Origin: Amyelois transitella
Lineage: Eukaryota; Arthropoda; Insecta; Lepidoptera; Pyralidae
DNA length: 64,000 nucleotides
Assembly: GCF_032362555.1 (NCBI RefSeq)
Contig: NC_083519.1
Coordinates: 6,217,501-6,281,500 of the forward strand
Direction: 5' to 3'
The notes beneath the pieces were generated by a model. The model was not told where the DNA came from. It worked only from the letters and a program-made list of their open reading frames with translations, and ran no database searches. The translations under genes and the position numbers were made by a program. Numbering within the stretch: the stretch's first letter is position 1; each line of letters opens with the position of its first letter. This document shows, in pieces, positions 33,445 through 45,681 of this stretch.

Positions 33445-36400
33445 AAACAAAAGCTTAAAAATAAAATTTATACATATCATATGCTTTACATAAGACCAAG
33501 GCATGTACATTTTACAAGGCATTATTGCCCATATATACATACACCTAGAACCACAAAATGTGTCTACGATTGAATCGATTGTTCAAAAGCAATGGTAAAC
33601 AATTACATTGTACAATTTATAAATTTCAATGATGGTGGAGGAAAATAAATACATTTTTCCTTTTTTTACATATGGTGTTAATACACACACATAAGCTTGC
33701 TTCACATTTTTGGAGTTAGTAGGCACATTGTGCCATAACATACCACTACCCACGTCAACGACATCAAGGTAGACATGTAACAGCCTTGTAACGCATTATC
33801 CGGCCGGTGCTTCTACGACACCACTTGATGACACTATAGCCATTTCCTACTGATCAAATATCCCATAAATTAAGTTATAGTTACGCAAACATAAGTAAAT
33901 AAAGCTTTACCTTATCTTGTATTATAAACGTAGTTATGAAAATCAATTAATTAAAAATAAATTAAAATCAATTAATAATGGTTAATATTATGCATTGGAA
34001 GTATTTTAAATAAAGTACCTAATATGAAAAATAAAGTTACCAAAAATAACTTAAAAGCAACCAGACATCATATCTATCTGAACTAAAACAGAACCACTTA
34101 TGATAAAAAAAGCGAAGTACGAACTCATTATAAAAATAAAAAGGTGAAACAGACAAACTCAAATGGGTTTTCATACTGGTACATGAAAGAAATTTTAAAT
34201 TTTTAATGAGGTAAGTATTCGTACAATATTGATTTGTTAATGTCTACATGTCCGTAAAGAGAATCATATTGCAAGCGTCACGCTTAGATAGTTAACAAAG
34301 TTACTGCGCAATGCTAAAATAGAGCTATAAAACTAATGTTGCAATAAATGACATACCATGTGTTGTGACTTTCAGCATAATGGAATGGACATCACGTCTC
34401 AAATCCAACTTTAGTATACACGTAAGTATTCAAAATATGCACAGATTTTAACAGTAGCTGTATTCATCCATCCCATTGTTTACATCAAAATATTCATTAG
34501 TCGAGGAAGACGTCAACGTAGTTGTCTTTGTTTACACCAGCTATGTGCTACAGAGTAACACCATGTATAATAGAGCGAGACACAACACTAACAGTGGCGT
34601 GCAGAGCGACTGATCGCTAAACGCAAACTGTAGTCGAGAAATAAGTTAGCCAGCGGCTTACCGACCTGCCCACCGGCGAACGAATTTCCCTATTAGTAAA
34701 GGCATTACACAAACGACCGTCGACATCTATGCCATTTGTCTTAACTGCGTAATCGAAACCGGGGCCGTGAACATTTGCATATAGGTGTACATATATACAG
34801 CTACTGTCCTACGGAAATGATACGAGTATTCAAGAAGCGATTACGAAGGGGTACCTTCAAGGTTTCATGTGGCTTGAGATTCACAAACATGCTGTACAGT
34901 AAACATACCCATTTCATCCGAATTCTAACTAAATGCGAAAGTAAGTTTGTGTATAACTTTATCACAGTGAAACTGAAATGATTTAGATGGAACCTTTAAT
35001 AAAGACTTTGGAAACGGACAATGACTAGCATTATTACCGCTAAGGGTAAGGAATGGGCACAGTGCTGACGGGCAAAAAATAACTTTCTTCCTCCGATTTG
35101 AATTCACAATGCAAATATTGCATTTCGAATAATACATGGACACAGCTCCATATAGCCAACATTTACTGATTTAGTATGCATTGTCGAGTCACACAACATT
35201 AGCGACCACCACCAACATTACCTCTCTCTGCTATGCTAAGCGAGAAATGATGAAACAATTTGTTAGTGCAAGAACTTGCAATATGAGTTTAGTTGAGAAA
35301 TTAAAGATGATTTACATAGGTATTTATTTCATTGTAATTCACAAAAACAGCTGTCAAAATTTAATGGTACAACTAAGAAACTAACTTGTTACAAGAAATT
35401 GTATTTATAAAATAAAAAAAAATTCTGGAACTATGTAATAAGTTTGTGGCTATTGGCGATTTCCTGACGCAAATTCAATTCGCGTCGGGTCTGATTACGG
35501 CAACCTGATGCTGATCTGCTCACAGGAAACGCTCTACTGATACACCTCGCATGTAATTGACACGGGCGCACTCATTGCAGTACACTCACTCAACTGAAAC
35601 GAGTAATTACTTCAAAAGTTCTATTCGGCTCTAGTTGCCGTATGGTTTCCGGTACAGTTTTGTAGGACTATACATTTCAGTAAATGTCTAATAAGTTAAC
35701 TTCTCAGCCAACTTGCCAAACAGAGCTCATTCATAAATAGAGCATGTGTATTTTATATCTGGTAATTTTGTACATAAATGTACCACATTTTCAACCCTTA
35801 CGGAACAGACAAGGCAAATAGTCTCGAAAAGACGAAGAAAGGCAAGAAAATATTGGATTGATTAATGTGAAATTTTATTTAAGACATAAATCTTGTTATA
35901 AATAAGAAACTGAACTTATTATGTCTTTCAATTGATTGTTGCAATCTGCGACAAATGTTGGTTCTCCTTCAGTTAAGACCAAGTAAATACATAATAAAGA
36001 TTAGTGATTACTGCTTCTGTCAAACAAGTACCAGTAACCTATAAGATTTTTCCTTATGGAATAAGTAGCACTACCTTGGCAATACGATAGTTCAATAGCC
36101 AAGGCAGGGTGCTTAGTGTACTTTCTACGTAGGAATCAATGAAATTTTTCATGCCACTGATAAACAGGCGGAAAGTTAATAATGTTCTCTCATCTCATTT
36201 CATTTCATTTCATTTGAGGTTAAAGTTGGAAACATAAATAAATTATATTACTACAACAGAAATAAGCTTCAGGCAATGTTATTAATAATGGCTACATAGA
36301 TGCAGAACCATGACTCCACATCCGCGCAGTGGCAAAATGCAATACAATTAGTGGTATTTGTGGCAACTGGAGCGTGAGAGGAATTCGATGTACGGTAGCG

Positions 36401-36856
36401 TTCGCCCCGTGACCGACTGTTGTTGATGTCGTCGGAATGCCCTCTATTCAGGACCGTCCAACGCATCACTCTACATCCACACCGGCCCTTGACCCATTTA
36501 ACAAATGCTCTTGACTTAAGCTTTAATAAAGAAACCATAAGCTTCAACATTCTTACTTACGCAGATCTCAAACTTGCAAGTAATAATTATACAACGTTCA
36601 ACATCCTTATTTGCTCAGATCTCAAACTAGAAAGCAAAAATTATACATGCAATGTATTGGTTTTGAATTATTTTTTCTCCTGGCGTAAATCCCAGTTAAA
36701 TCTTGCCCCCATCTGGAGAGCTCAGGGTGGGCCTTTTGTCTATGATTCTGGATTGGGTTAGTCTGGTTTTCACACAAAGCGACTACCGTCTGACCTACAC
36801 AGCAGGTAAACGTAACCCATATTGGATCATGGTAAAAGCTAACACTAGATGAGTTT
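33445..36856. other. Gene-poor stretch with minor repeats
   Basis: No exon recognised. A weak short-retroelement trace is near 35797-35845. A CpG-richer patch at about 34520-34760 ('gtgcagagcgactgatcgct', 'cccaccggcgaacga') could be a promoter. A CATTT simple repeat is at about 36190-36215 and a 54-bp tandem pair at about 36543-36650. Confidence 0.4.
36543..36650 (+). repeat. Two tandem 54-bp units
   Basis: 'ttcaacattcttacttacgc' at about 36544 and 'ttcaacatccttatttgctc' at about 36598 start two similar units, each continuing 'agatctcaaact'. The plus frame is open through both (FNILTYADLKLASNNYT, then FNILICSDLKLESKNYT), but no start, splice context or homology supports a gene. Confidence 0.7.
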
Positions 36857-36937
36857 ACCTATTCCCTTAATAGCCTTTTACAACATTCAGACAGAGATGA
36901 ATTGGTCGTATTCCAAAATGCTGAGAACCACACGGCA
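36857..36937 (-). repeat. Short TATG-tailed retroelement, head fragment
   Basis: 'attcccttaatagcctttta' to 'gctgagaaccacacggcatg' matches only the head third of the family. Confidence 0.7.
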
Positions 36938-37189
36938 TGGAATATAGCCTTTAAAGGCAAACATGAGCCATTTTTAATTTAGCGATTAAACGACGGGCGA
37001 CGCTAGCGAGGGCATCCACAATGAGTCATGACTCATGGGCATTATAAGATCTTTACTGCATTTTCAAGTACATACTCATTTACTTGTAGTAGACTAATTT
37101 GGTAATGGAATAATATGATTCTATTGAGCTTTTCATTATTAACACAGGGAAAGAAATGAGGGTTACCAATGTACTTAGCCAAAAATACA

Positions 37190-37810
37190 TACATGTAGGT
37201 AATGCAACAACTTTCGAATTGCTGGACAGATTTCGATGAAATTTAAAAGGTGTGTAGATTATACATACAGATATTCACAATTAAGTAAATGAATCATACA
37301 ACCACTTTTCCCCGGAGGGAAGGCAAAGAATATACTAAATATTAAATCCTAACTGGGGCAACAGAGTATAAGTGTATTTTTTTTTTAATATTGGCTGTTT
37401 GTCTTTAGACACAATTCAGGACTGTGTTCATTGGAGATTGAGCTAATTGAAACTGGGCTTATTTTCATAGGACAATAATGTTTCAATCTATATAAAGAGG
37501 AAACTGATTGACTGAATGATTGGCATATCAATGTGCAGTCCTAACCTTGATGGATCTTGGGATTTTTTATTTGTGTGTACCTCTACACTAAAAGAGGAGT
37601 AGCGATAGGTTTAAGGCTTACTTAATCGAAGGTGAAGCGCAGTCAAAGTAATAGTAGATGGGAAAGGATGAAATTGTAAGAAATAAATTACTATTTAAGT
37701 GTATAGGAACGAACAGGCAAAAAACACAATAAGCTTGTCTCTTGTCAAACAGATATTTTTTTAAATTCACTTGTCCGCCGAATCTCTGGCGGGATAAAAG
37801 AGTTCCACGC
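37190..37810. repeat. Probable dispersed-repeat remnants
   Basis: Contains phrases typical of common lepidopteran interspersed repeats: 'gctggacagatttcgatgaa' at about 37224, 'agaggaaactgattgactga' at about 37495 and 'gccgaatctctggcgggata' at about 37776. Boundaries and family are not determined; assignment is from recall only. Confidence 0.4.
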
Positions 37811-38684
37811 ATGAGTTTTTATAGATATGGTTGTCGGTTTGTTACTAACATATGATTTTATTTATTTACAATTAGATTATTTAACCCTATTGCATGATTT
37901 TTCCTATTTTTTTTTAAGTAAATCAGGTTGATGTAATTAATGCTCTAGATTAAGGAAAAATATTTTAAAAAATCCTAGTATACATAAGAATTTGAATTAT
38001 TTAAAAAACAGAGATGAAAATTTACATTCAAATTGCATTGTTACATATATAGCTCAGTACTAAATAAGTCAAAAGATATTGTTTACTTTTTCTCTTTTAT
38101 TCTAAATGATAATTTAAAAACAATTATTATTTTTATTCAAGCACAAATTAACTCCACATCGATTAAATGAAATTGTGGAATAGCCTTTACATTTGGGAAA
38201 TTTACACCGAAGTGACCTTTCTTTTTTTTTATTGTAATTCTTCTTCTAGTAGACTGGTACTAGGGTTTTGTTGTACGCAATAGTCATTTATAAAGTTGCC
38301 AGCAACAACAAATTTAAAGTTTACAGTTTTTGAGTACCTTTTTTTCTTCACTAAATGTTATGATTGAAATTTCCATCATCATGCAAAGAAGGGTTAAAAC
38401 TATTAAAACGTGAAAATCCCTACATCAGCCCCCACTTGAGAGGGACTTCATAATCTACAGCAGAAAGGGATGTTATGTTAGTTGTAGTCTGTTGGGGCAA
38501 CTGGCATAATGCCTATAGCTAGTAAGAAATATAGTCATGGTGCTTTAGTAAAATATGTTTAACTTCTAGAACATTAACATTTGGAAAGCTGTGATGTTGC
38601 AGAGTTAAGCTCTTAGCATCAACAACTCTTCAATCTAAAGTTCCCTATGAGGCTGGCATAGTTACACAAAGTGAATTAAGACTC

Positions 38685-38933
38685 ATACATACATATGATC
38701 ACGTCTATATCCCTTGTGGGGTAGACAGAGCCAACAGTCTTGAAAAGACTGAAAGACCACATTCAGATGTTTGGCTTAATGATAGAATTGAGATTCAAAT
38801 AGTGACAGGCTGCTAGCCCATCGCCTAAAAGAAGAATCCCAAGTTTATATGTCGCCTTTTACGACATCTGTGGGAAATGGTAATGGAGTTGTCCTATTCT
38901 TTTTTTCTATTGATGCCAGGTACCACACGGCAC
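38685..38933 (-). repeat. Short TATG-tailed retroelement, full-length
   Basis: 'catacatatgatcacgtcta' to 'ccaggtaccacacggcac' with every landmark present. It is close to the reference copy apart from a few-base loss before 'gtcgccttttacgacatc'. Confidence 0.88.
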
Positions 38934-40448
38934 AACTAATTAAGACTTGTTAGAAAAATACTTGTAAAAATAAAACTCTTAGAGACCAGTTATGTTAAAC
39001 TTGATTAAGTAACAAAAACAAATGTGATTCTTCTTTGTGCTTATTTATAACTTACTGACTTAGATTATGGAAAGAAGATAAAAATTTAATGCATTGTAAA
39101 AACATGGAAATACTTATCTGTAAACACTCAAAAAGAAAATGACAGTCATGGAAAAATGTGAAATGAATGCCAGACCTAACTTAATAAGCTAGGTACTCTA
39201 GATAGAATAGGTATCAAATCAACACGCAAAGAGAAGAGGTACGTAGTTAGTTAGGTACTTATTGACGTTAATTATTCTACTAAATCTTGAAATTTTTTTT
39301 TTTTTATTTTCAATCATTAGGGTAGTAAATTCTAAGAGAAAATAAGTTGATAGGCAATTAGGCAGTTTGCTTATTGATAGTAATAGTAGTAGTTATTTCA
39401 CCACTATGTAAATTAGTGGAATTTAAATGAATCTGCACATTTATAGCATTATGACGAATGCAAACAATATAATATCCATCAATCCGCGAACTATGCCGTT
39501 CTCTATCCGCCTACAATCTGAGCAACCTCATCCCCAGATTCCTTGGTTCACAGATAAATCAAATAAATTACATCTAAGAAATATATATAGGTTAATATCA
39601 CTTACCAAACACATAAAACACAAGTTCTTACAATATTTGTTTAAACATTAACCGAAAAACAATATGAATCTTTTAAAATTACGAATTTCATAAACACACA
39701 ACACGATACGTCACTCAACAATCCGCCATTTTATAAATTTTGTGGTAGGGATGAGAAGTTGATCAATTTAATCGACTCAGTTTTCAAGCACAAATCATCG
39801 ATATGCAGTACTGAATCGATACAGAGAATCGATATGTCACCCTTGAAAATCAGCATTCTTTTTAAGTTAAGATATGAAGTAACATTATAAATGCAAACTT
39901 GAAAAAAATCGATTGAGAAATCGAATCTTTAGACCTCTACTTTTTTTGTGAATCGATACATCCGCGTGATACGATACGGATTGATTTAAAAGTCGATGTT
40001 TTTCGGAAAGAACGCCATCCCTATTTTGTAATATTCTCATTGATTTCTGAAAATCTAATGCAAAGGAATAAAATTTGTCCAATCAATTTAATTCTAACTG
40101 TCAATGTCATTGACAATTTAGGAACTTCTTTCTGCGTTGGAGCAAAGCAATGAAATAATATTCTATGGAGGTGCCCTAATTGTTCAACTTGACTCAGAAA
40201 TAAAAACTGATATATCTGTCTCTTTCTCACAACAGTGGTTTAACGTGAGAAAAAACGTTTACACTCTTTTATCAGCACCCTCTTCATTGGCTTCGATGTG
40301 TTTGTGCTGGAGCACCGCCATCTTAAGTAGCCCGCTTAGCTTACTCGTGGAAGTTATCACCGTGAGGATTTTACGTTTTTCCGAGGAAATCCCGTGTTTT
40401 TCTACTGTTTACCAAGTTGTGCTTATATTAATCGTTAATAAACAACAA
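38934..40448. other. Region upstream of the THAP gene
   Basis: No exon recognised. A run of 'atcgat' motifs is present between about 39770 and 39985. The reading frame of the THAP gene is open upstream to 40137 but has no earlier ATG in that stretch. Confidence 0.4.
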
Positions 40449-42516
40449 ATGAAGTATTCAATAGCATATTGTGGCTTATGCCAAAGCAAAAATAGGCCGA
40501 ATTTAACCTTTCACCGGTAAGTGGTTAATATTTGGTTAAATTATTGTCTATCATACAGTGTATTTAATGAAATGTGTTTAAAAACCTTATAACTTTTAAT
40601 CTTCTTTGTTGTGAGCTTTAAAAAATTGTAATATTCTCAATATTTCATTCACATCGAAAACATAAACACGTGTGCTAGTGTTGAACATCATCGAACATAG
40701 AATCTTATCGATAAACTAGCTGTGCCCGCGACTTCGTCCGCGTGGAATAGTTATTTGGACATCATGAAAGCCCTCAAGGACAAATAATTTTCCCCGTTTT
40801 TTTTTCACATTTTCCATTATTTCTTTGCTTCTTATAGTTGCAGCGTGATGTTATATAGCCTAAACATTTTTTATTTTTAAATTGTTATATATTCTATGAT
40901 GTTCATTGAAATTAAGTGATGTCCAAGACAATTTTGTTCACAATTAAGTACTCATAAGCAACAATACATTTATTTGGATAAAGATTAATATTATTACGTT
41001 GATACAACTCTTAACAAATAATGCATTAATTTCGACCAAATTTGGTTACCATAAGAACGGTTCTAGTGAGTTTATCTTAAAAGATAGACATATACTGTCG
41101 CGGACATTTTTTTAGATTATTACAAGAGGAATAATTCTTTCATATATATATTTTTGGTATCTTGAACCGTTTTTGCAGCGGAAGCCCTCAAAATAAGTAA
41201 TTTTCCCCGTTTTTTTCACATTTTCCATTATTTCTTCGCTTCTAATAGTTGCAGCGTGATGTTTTATAGCCTATAGCCTTCCTCGATAAATGGTCTATTA
41301 AACACAAAAATAATTTTTCAATTGGAACCAGTAGTTCCTGAGATTAGCGCGTAAACAAACTCTTCAGCTTTATAATAGTATGTATATGTATAGTATTAGT
41401 ATAGATAAGGGGCTAAGTTATGATATTGTATTTTTTTCTTGTTTTAGTTTACCAAGGAACGAATCTCGGCGAAGGGAATGGCTACAAATAATTGGCATAG
41501 AAAATATCCGGCCGGGAACAAAAGACATCTACCTATGTGTGCTCAATGCACTTTGAAGAGAGTGCATTCAATAAAACTTTAAATATAGTTAGATGGAGAG
41601 ATGATGCTATCCCAACAATATTTGCAAAGGTAAATAATGTGTCAATCTATTTTTTTTGGATCCAATGAAGTTATTTAAATTTTACCCTGTAACTGTTGAC
41701 CGATTATTCTGATTACCATATACTTCACAATTTCTATTTGACTGATATTATTATTTAGCATGACGTGTTGTGATTGTGACAAAAGTACATGAAGTCTCAT
41801 GTACTTTTGTCAACTCATAGAAAACATAATAAGCCTTTTTTCTGCAATTTTGTTCTGATACTTACTAATTTTCTTATTTCAATTTTGACTGAAATGTATT
41901 TTTATATTAATCGGAACAAATTTTGTTCTAGTACTCACAAAATATCTTATAAAAAGTAGTCGCAGGCCTCCATAAAAAAATTTTGAGTTGCAGGATGTCC
42001 ACATTTTAATCTACCACAATCACTGGATTATCACAACCTATCACAAACACTGGTGATGAGGCTGGTGGTGTGATGAGTGTTCCTTAATGTTATTATGATA
42101 TTTTTCTTTACAATGTTATAAAATGAAAAGATGTGATTGTTTTTACATGAATAAGCTCTAAAACTACGGGTCCAATTATAAAAATTATTTTAATGCTAGA
42201 AAGCTGCGTTATCCCCAAGTAACTTATTATGTGTGTACCATGGGCAAAAGCGTGGGTGTCTGTTGGTGTACAATAAAAACTTTTTAGTTACAAAAAAAAT
42301 ACTTATAGATTAACAATTTACCAAACATTTGAGTCCATGTTTCTATTTTACCTACCTATTATTACTTGTAACCATGTCATTTGTTAAATCTTCAATTTTT
42401 TTCTCTTTCAGGCAGACCATCCATCCCCATCTGCATTAATGGACATTACAACTACCACTGATCAACCACCAAACACCATTGATCAACCATCATGCTCAAG
42501 TAATCCTCCACGATAA
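40449..42516 (+). CDS. THAP-domain protein, small, with a frameshift in exon 2
   Basis: Three exons: 40449-40516, 41448-41629 and 42412-42516, stop TAA 42514-42516. Exon 1 gives MKYSIAYCGLCQSKNRPNLT with the first Cys pair of a C2CH THAP zinc finger. Exon 2 continues LPRNESRRREWLQIIGIENI, including the conserved Trp. In another frame it gives YVCSMHFEESAF, the second Cys and the His-Phe of the finger, then a NIVRWRDDAIPTIF motif. One extra base near 41531-41534 separates the two frames. With that base the product would stop right after NAL; without it all exon phases agree. THAP domains bind DNA, and many derive from P-element transposases. The C-terminal 35 residues are Thr/Pro-rich. It may be a pseudogene, a sequencing error, or a decayed domesticated gene. 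Confidence 0.6.
40712..41398. repeat. Common lepidopteran dispersed repeat, partly duplicated
   Basis: 'gtgcccgcgacttcgtccgc' at 40721 opens the element. A block with 'ttttccattatttctt.gct' and 'atagttgcagcgtgatg' occurs twice (about 40795-40865 and 41205-41270). It ends near 41398 with 'agtattagtatagat'. It fills most of THAP intron 1. Confidence 0.7.
41777..41812. repeat. 16-bp perfect inverted repeat with 4-nt loop
   Basis: 'tgacaaaagtacatga' and its exact complement flank AGTC, a compact hairpin in THAP intron 2. Confidence 0.9.
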
Positions 42517-42717
42517 TGTTTATATTTTAAGATTTTATAAAAATAGAATTGCTACTTTGTTAGCAAACAACATAAAAGAACTGACGGGTTTACATTGTGG
42601 TAAACGATTCTTTACATTTCTTTACATTCTTTACATAATCTGTCAAAATCGACAAAATCATCAAATTTTTGTAATGATGATTCTGTGGACGCAACACGTG
42701 ATTTAAACTAAACCTTA

Positions 42718-43965
42718 GGTCTGTTTGTATTAGTGTTGAGGTATCTTGTGCCGAACTTGAGGAACACATTGTTATTTGTATTTATAGTCCACTCAATAAT
42801 AGTTTTATTAATTTCCTGAATGTAATAAATAAATAATAATAATTTTATTTATTTTTTCACAAAATTTTTACATTTGGTGCATGCAAGTAACAGGGTTAAC
42901 ACTTATACTACTACTTTTAATAAAATAGGTAATTACTGTAAATTTTGTGAAGACTGGCGCTTGAAATAGGCTTAAACTGCCTGTCGTACAAGACACCAGG
43001 TCTCCACATCCTAGATAAGGCTTCTATTATAATTTTAACAAATTGTGACATATATCTTTGAACTCAGTTCACACACATATAATTATATCTATAGAACCGA
43101 GATGCTTGCGTTGGGTGTATAAGATAAACAATATAGGAACATACAATATAAAAAAAAAATATTTAAGGGCATACATAGGTACATATAGACACAAACGCAT
43201 ATATAAATATTCGTGCATAAGAAAGTGATTTTTTTTTCTTTATTTAAATTTATATTTCTCTTGCGTTGGGGAGCCTTATGCCTTATTTTTATTTTATTTT
43301 ATTTTTGTTAATATGTGTTTTGGTTTTTTTTTTCATTATTTTAATGGTGTCAAGAGGTGATCTATATCATATTCATTTAGATGGAGTAAATAGTTAAATT
43401 ACTTATCTTTTAATTGTTTGTTAGTGTACTTAATAATATTTAATCTGTTTTGAAGGATGGTATATATTCTTGGGGCTAGAAAGTTGTATAATCTTTGAGC
43501 AAAGCGAGTCTTACATAGGGGTACATTAAACCGATATCTTCTAGTGTCAGACAGTAAGGTTTGTGCAGAATGACGGTGAAACCTGCGAACAACATTATAC
43601 TTATATGAAGAGCTTGCGTAAGCTTAGGGTCTTAGTTTTGAAATGAAGTAGCGCAGTTGGATGACGAATTGGCACAGACATGAGTACTTTCAAAACTGCT
43701 CTTTGTGCTCTTTCCACTGGTAGAAAGTGTTCCTGCGCTGCAATGGAGGAAGTTCTAAGAGTAGTTGCAAAAAGTAATAAGAAAGTAATTGTTTGCGGTG
43801 ATTTTAACATTGACCTATTAGTTAGCTCCACAGTGACAACACAGTTTCGTAACCTACTTAAATGTTTTAACTTAGACAATGCGTTCTTGGAACCAACCCG
43901 CTTCATTGCCACATGCTAAATGTATTGATAATGTTTTTAGTGAAAAGAAACCAAATAATAAAAAA
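42718..43965 (+). mobile_element. LINE endonuclease fragment split by another LINE
   Basis: The plus strand encodes ISVEVSCAELEEHIVICIYS at 42731-42790, continuing to about 42832. It resumes at about 43741 with EEVLRVVAKSNKKVIVCGDF, then NIDLL and FNLDNAFLEPTRFIATC. Together they read as one APE-type endonuclease of a Jockey/CR1/I-like LINE (GDFN motif). The gap is filled by a minus-strand LINE. Frameshifts occur near 43917. A 5'-truncated RTE-type copy begins right after it. Confidence 0.75.
42833..43740 (-). mobile_element. 5'-truncated LINE inserted in the endonuclease fragment
   Basis: On the minus strand, reading down from about 43735: HFLPVERAQRAVLKVLMSVP, then HPTALLHFKTKTLSLRKLFI, a frameshift, then NVPLCKTRFAQRLYNFLAPR. 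This is the end of a reverse transcriptase ORF of a CR1/R1-like LINE. A long 3' UTR follows and an (AAT)n-type tail at about 42822-42850. It is older than the RTE insertions by its indels, but younger than the LINE it interrupts. Confidence 0.7.
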
Positions 43966-45681
43966 TAGAGGGGTACAACAACAGTAAAAAGAGAAAACGA
44001 GGAGTTCTGGAATAGTGTAAGAGAAGTATTAAAAGTTACCAAGCCAAATGAAAAGATTATTATGCTACGTGTTATTTTAATGGATGGGTGGGGTTGTACA
44101 GCGTAATGGATATGAAAGGTGAAGGTGTTTGTTGCGTTTGGTGACGAAAAGATGAATGATAATGGAAGAAGTGTATTAGAAATTTGTCTAGAGTGGGATC
44201 TTTTTGTGTCGAACTCAATGTTTCGACATAAAAAGATCCACACCTACACAAGAGTGGAAGGTATTTTAAAAAGTATGATAGACTTTGTGATTGTAGATAA
44301 AAGTTGAAGAAAAATTGTAAAAGTAGCTGTTGAAGTGTGTAGTGTAAGTATAAGAAGAAAAAAAAACAAAATCACAAAAGTGCGTGGATGAGTAAAGATG
44401 TGCAAGACTTGTGCGAGAAAAAAAGAAAGCATGGCTGGATTTGTTTGCAGTAAAAGCTAACTTAAGAATGCAAAAGGTCATGGATGAAGATGTGAATGAA
44501 GCACGTAAGGAATATAAAAAAATAACAAGATTTGGTTAAGAAAGCTGTGAATAGAAAGAAAGAAGAGTATAAAGAGGAATTTGATAAAAGGCTATCATAA
44601 GACTTTCAGTCAAATCTGAAAGTATTCTGGAAATCCGTAAGATCAGTCCGAGGAAAAACTATAACCAGTGAGATGACTAGGATCAGTTGCCAGGATGGTA
44701 GCGTTGTGAAAGGAGAAGAATGTGTGCTAAAGATATGGAAGGACTATTTTGAAAGTTTATTTGAAAAAAAGGAAGGAAATTATAAAGATTTCTGATTTAG
44801 CGAAGAAAAAGAGAATGAGATGGAAGGCGAAATTGAAATGTTCGAAATTGTGGAAGCACTTAAGAGAAGAGTATGAAAGCGGGTAAGGCTGCTGGGTATG
44901 ATAGTGTCGGTCGAGATGCTAAAAGCAGGAAAAGGCGTAGTAGCTAGTCAGTTGTACTGCCTTTTCAATTTGTGTTGGAGAAGCGGCCGAGTACCAAAAG
45001 ATTGGTGTAAGGATGTTATCGTACCCCTATTCTATAAAGTCTATTGCTCATTCGTAGATCTGGAAAAGGCCTATGACAGAGTTAAGAGGAATGAATTTGG
45101 TCAGCACTTTCTATACATGGGGTGAGCAGTTTTTTAATACGAGCACTGAAATCCTTATATGAGGATTCGAGTGCTTGTGTCAGGATAAACGGAGCGCACA
45201 CTGAGTGGTTTAAGATTGAGAAAGGCGTTAGGCAAGGATGTGTTGCGTCACCGCAACTGTTCTGTTCTGTGGCTGTTCAACCTATTTATGGATAGTTTGA
45301 CAGATTTGAAAGAGCCTGAAATTGGTTTAAGGATGAATGAGTTACTAGACAAATGTCTGCTCTATGCCGACGATCAGGTTATACTGGCGTCATTAGCGGA
45401 AGAATTACAGGAGATGGTAAACTGTATGCGTGAAGCTTTAAAAGAGAAAGGAATGAAAGTGAACGTAAGTAAAACTAAAACACTGGTTTTTGAAATGGAG
45501 AAAGAAATGACAGCATGTAATATTTTGATTGGAGGAGAAAAAGTTGAGCAAGTGAAAGAGTTTGTATATCTAGGATCAAAGTTTACATCAGATGGCAAGT
45601 GTGATAGTGATATTGAAAGGAGAGTGAACGCGGGGAACATGGTGAATGGAGCTTTGCATGCCTTTATGAGCAGTCAGAAAC
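43966..45681 (+). mobile_element. Decayed RTE-type LINE copy, left part
   Basis: It starts at the codons for RGTTSAKSENEEFWNSVRE of the family and runs to the MSSQK codons. Many stops and frameshifts are present. Two internal deletions are visible: near 44306 (between the VIVDE and VKVAVEV codons) and near 45035 (between VPLY and KVYCTFVDL). It is interrupted at 45681 by the full-length copy and continues at 48993. Confidence 0.9.

Noticed and set aside
42833-43965. Twin-priming (5' inversion) of a single LINE copy
   Set aside because: A minus-strand reverse transcriptase end next to a plus-strand endonuclease suggested it. But the endonuclease continues on the far side at 42718-42832, which fits a nested insertion better.
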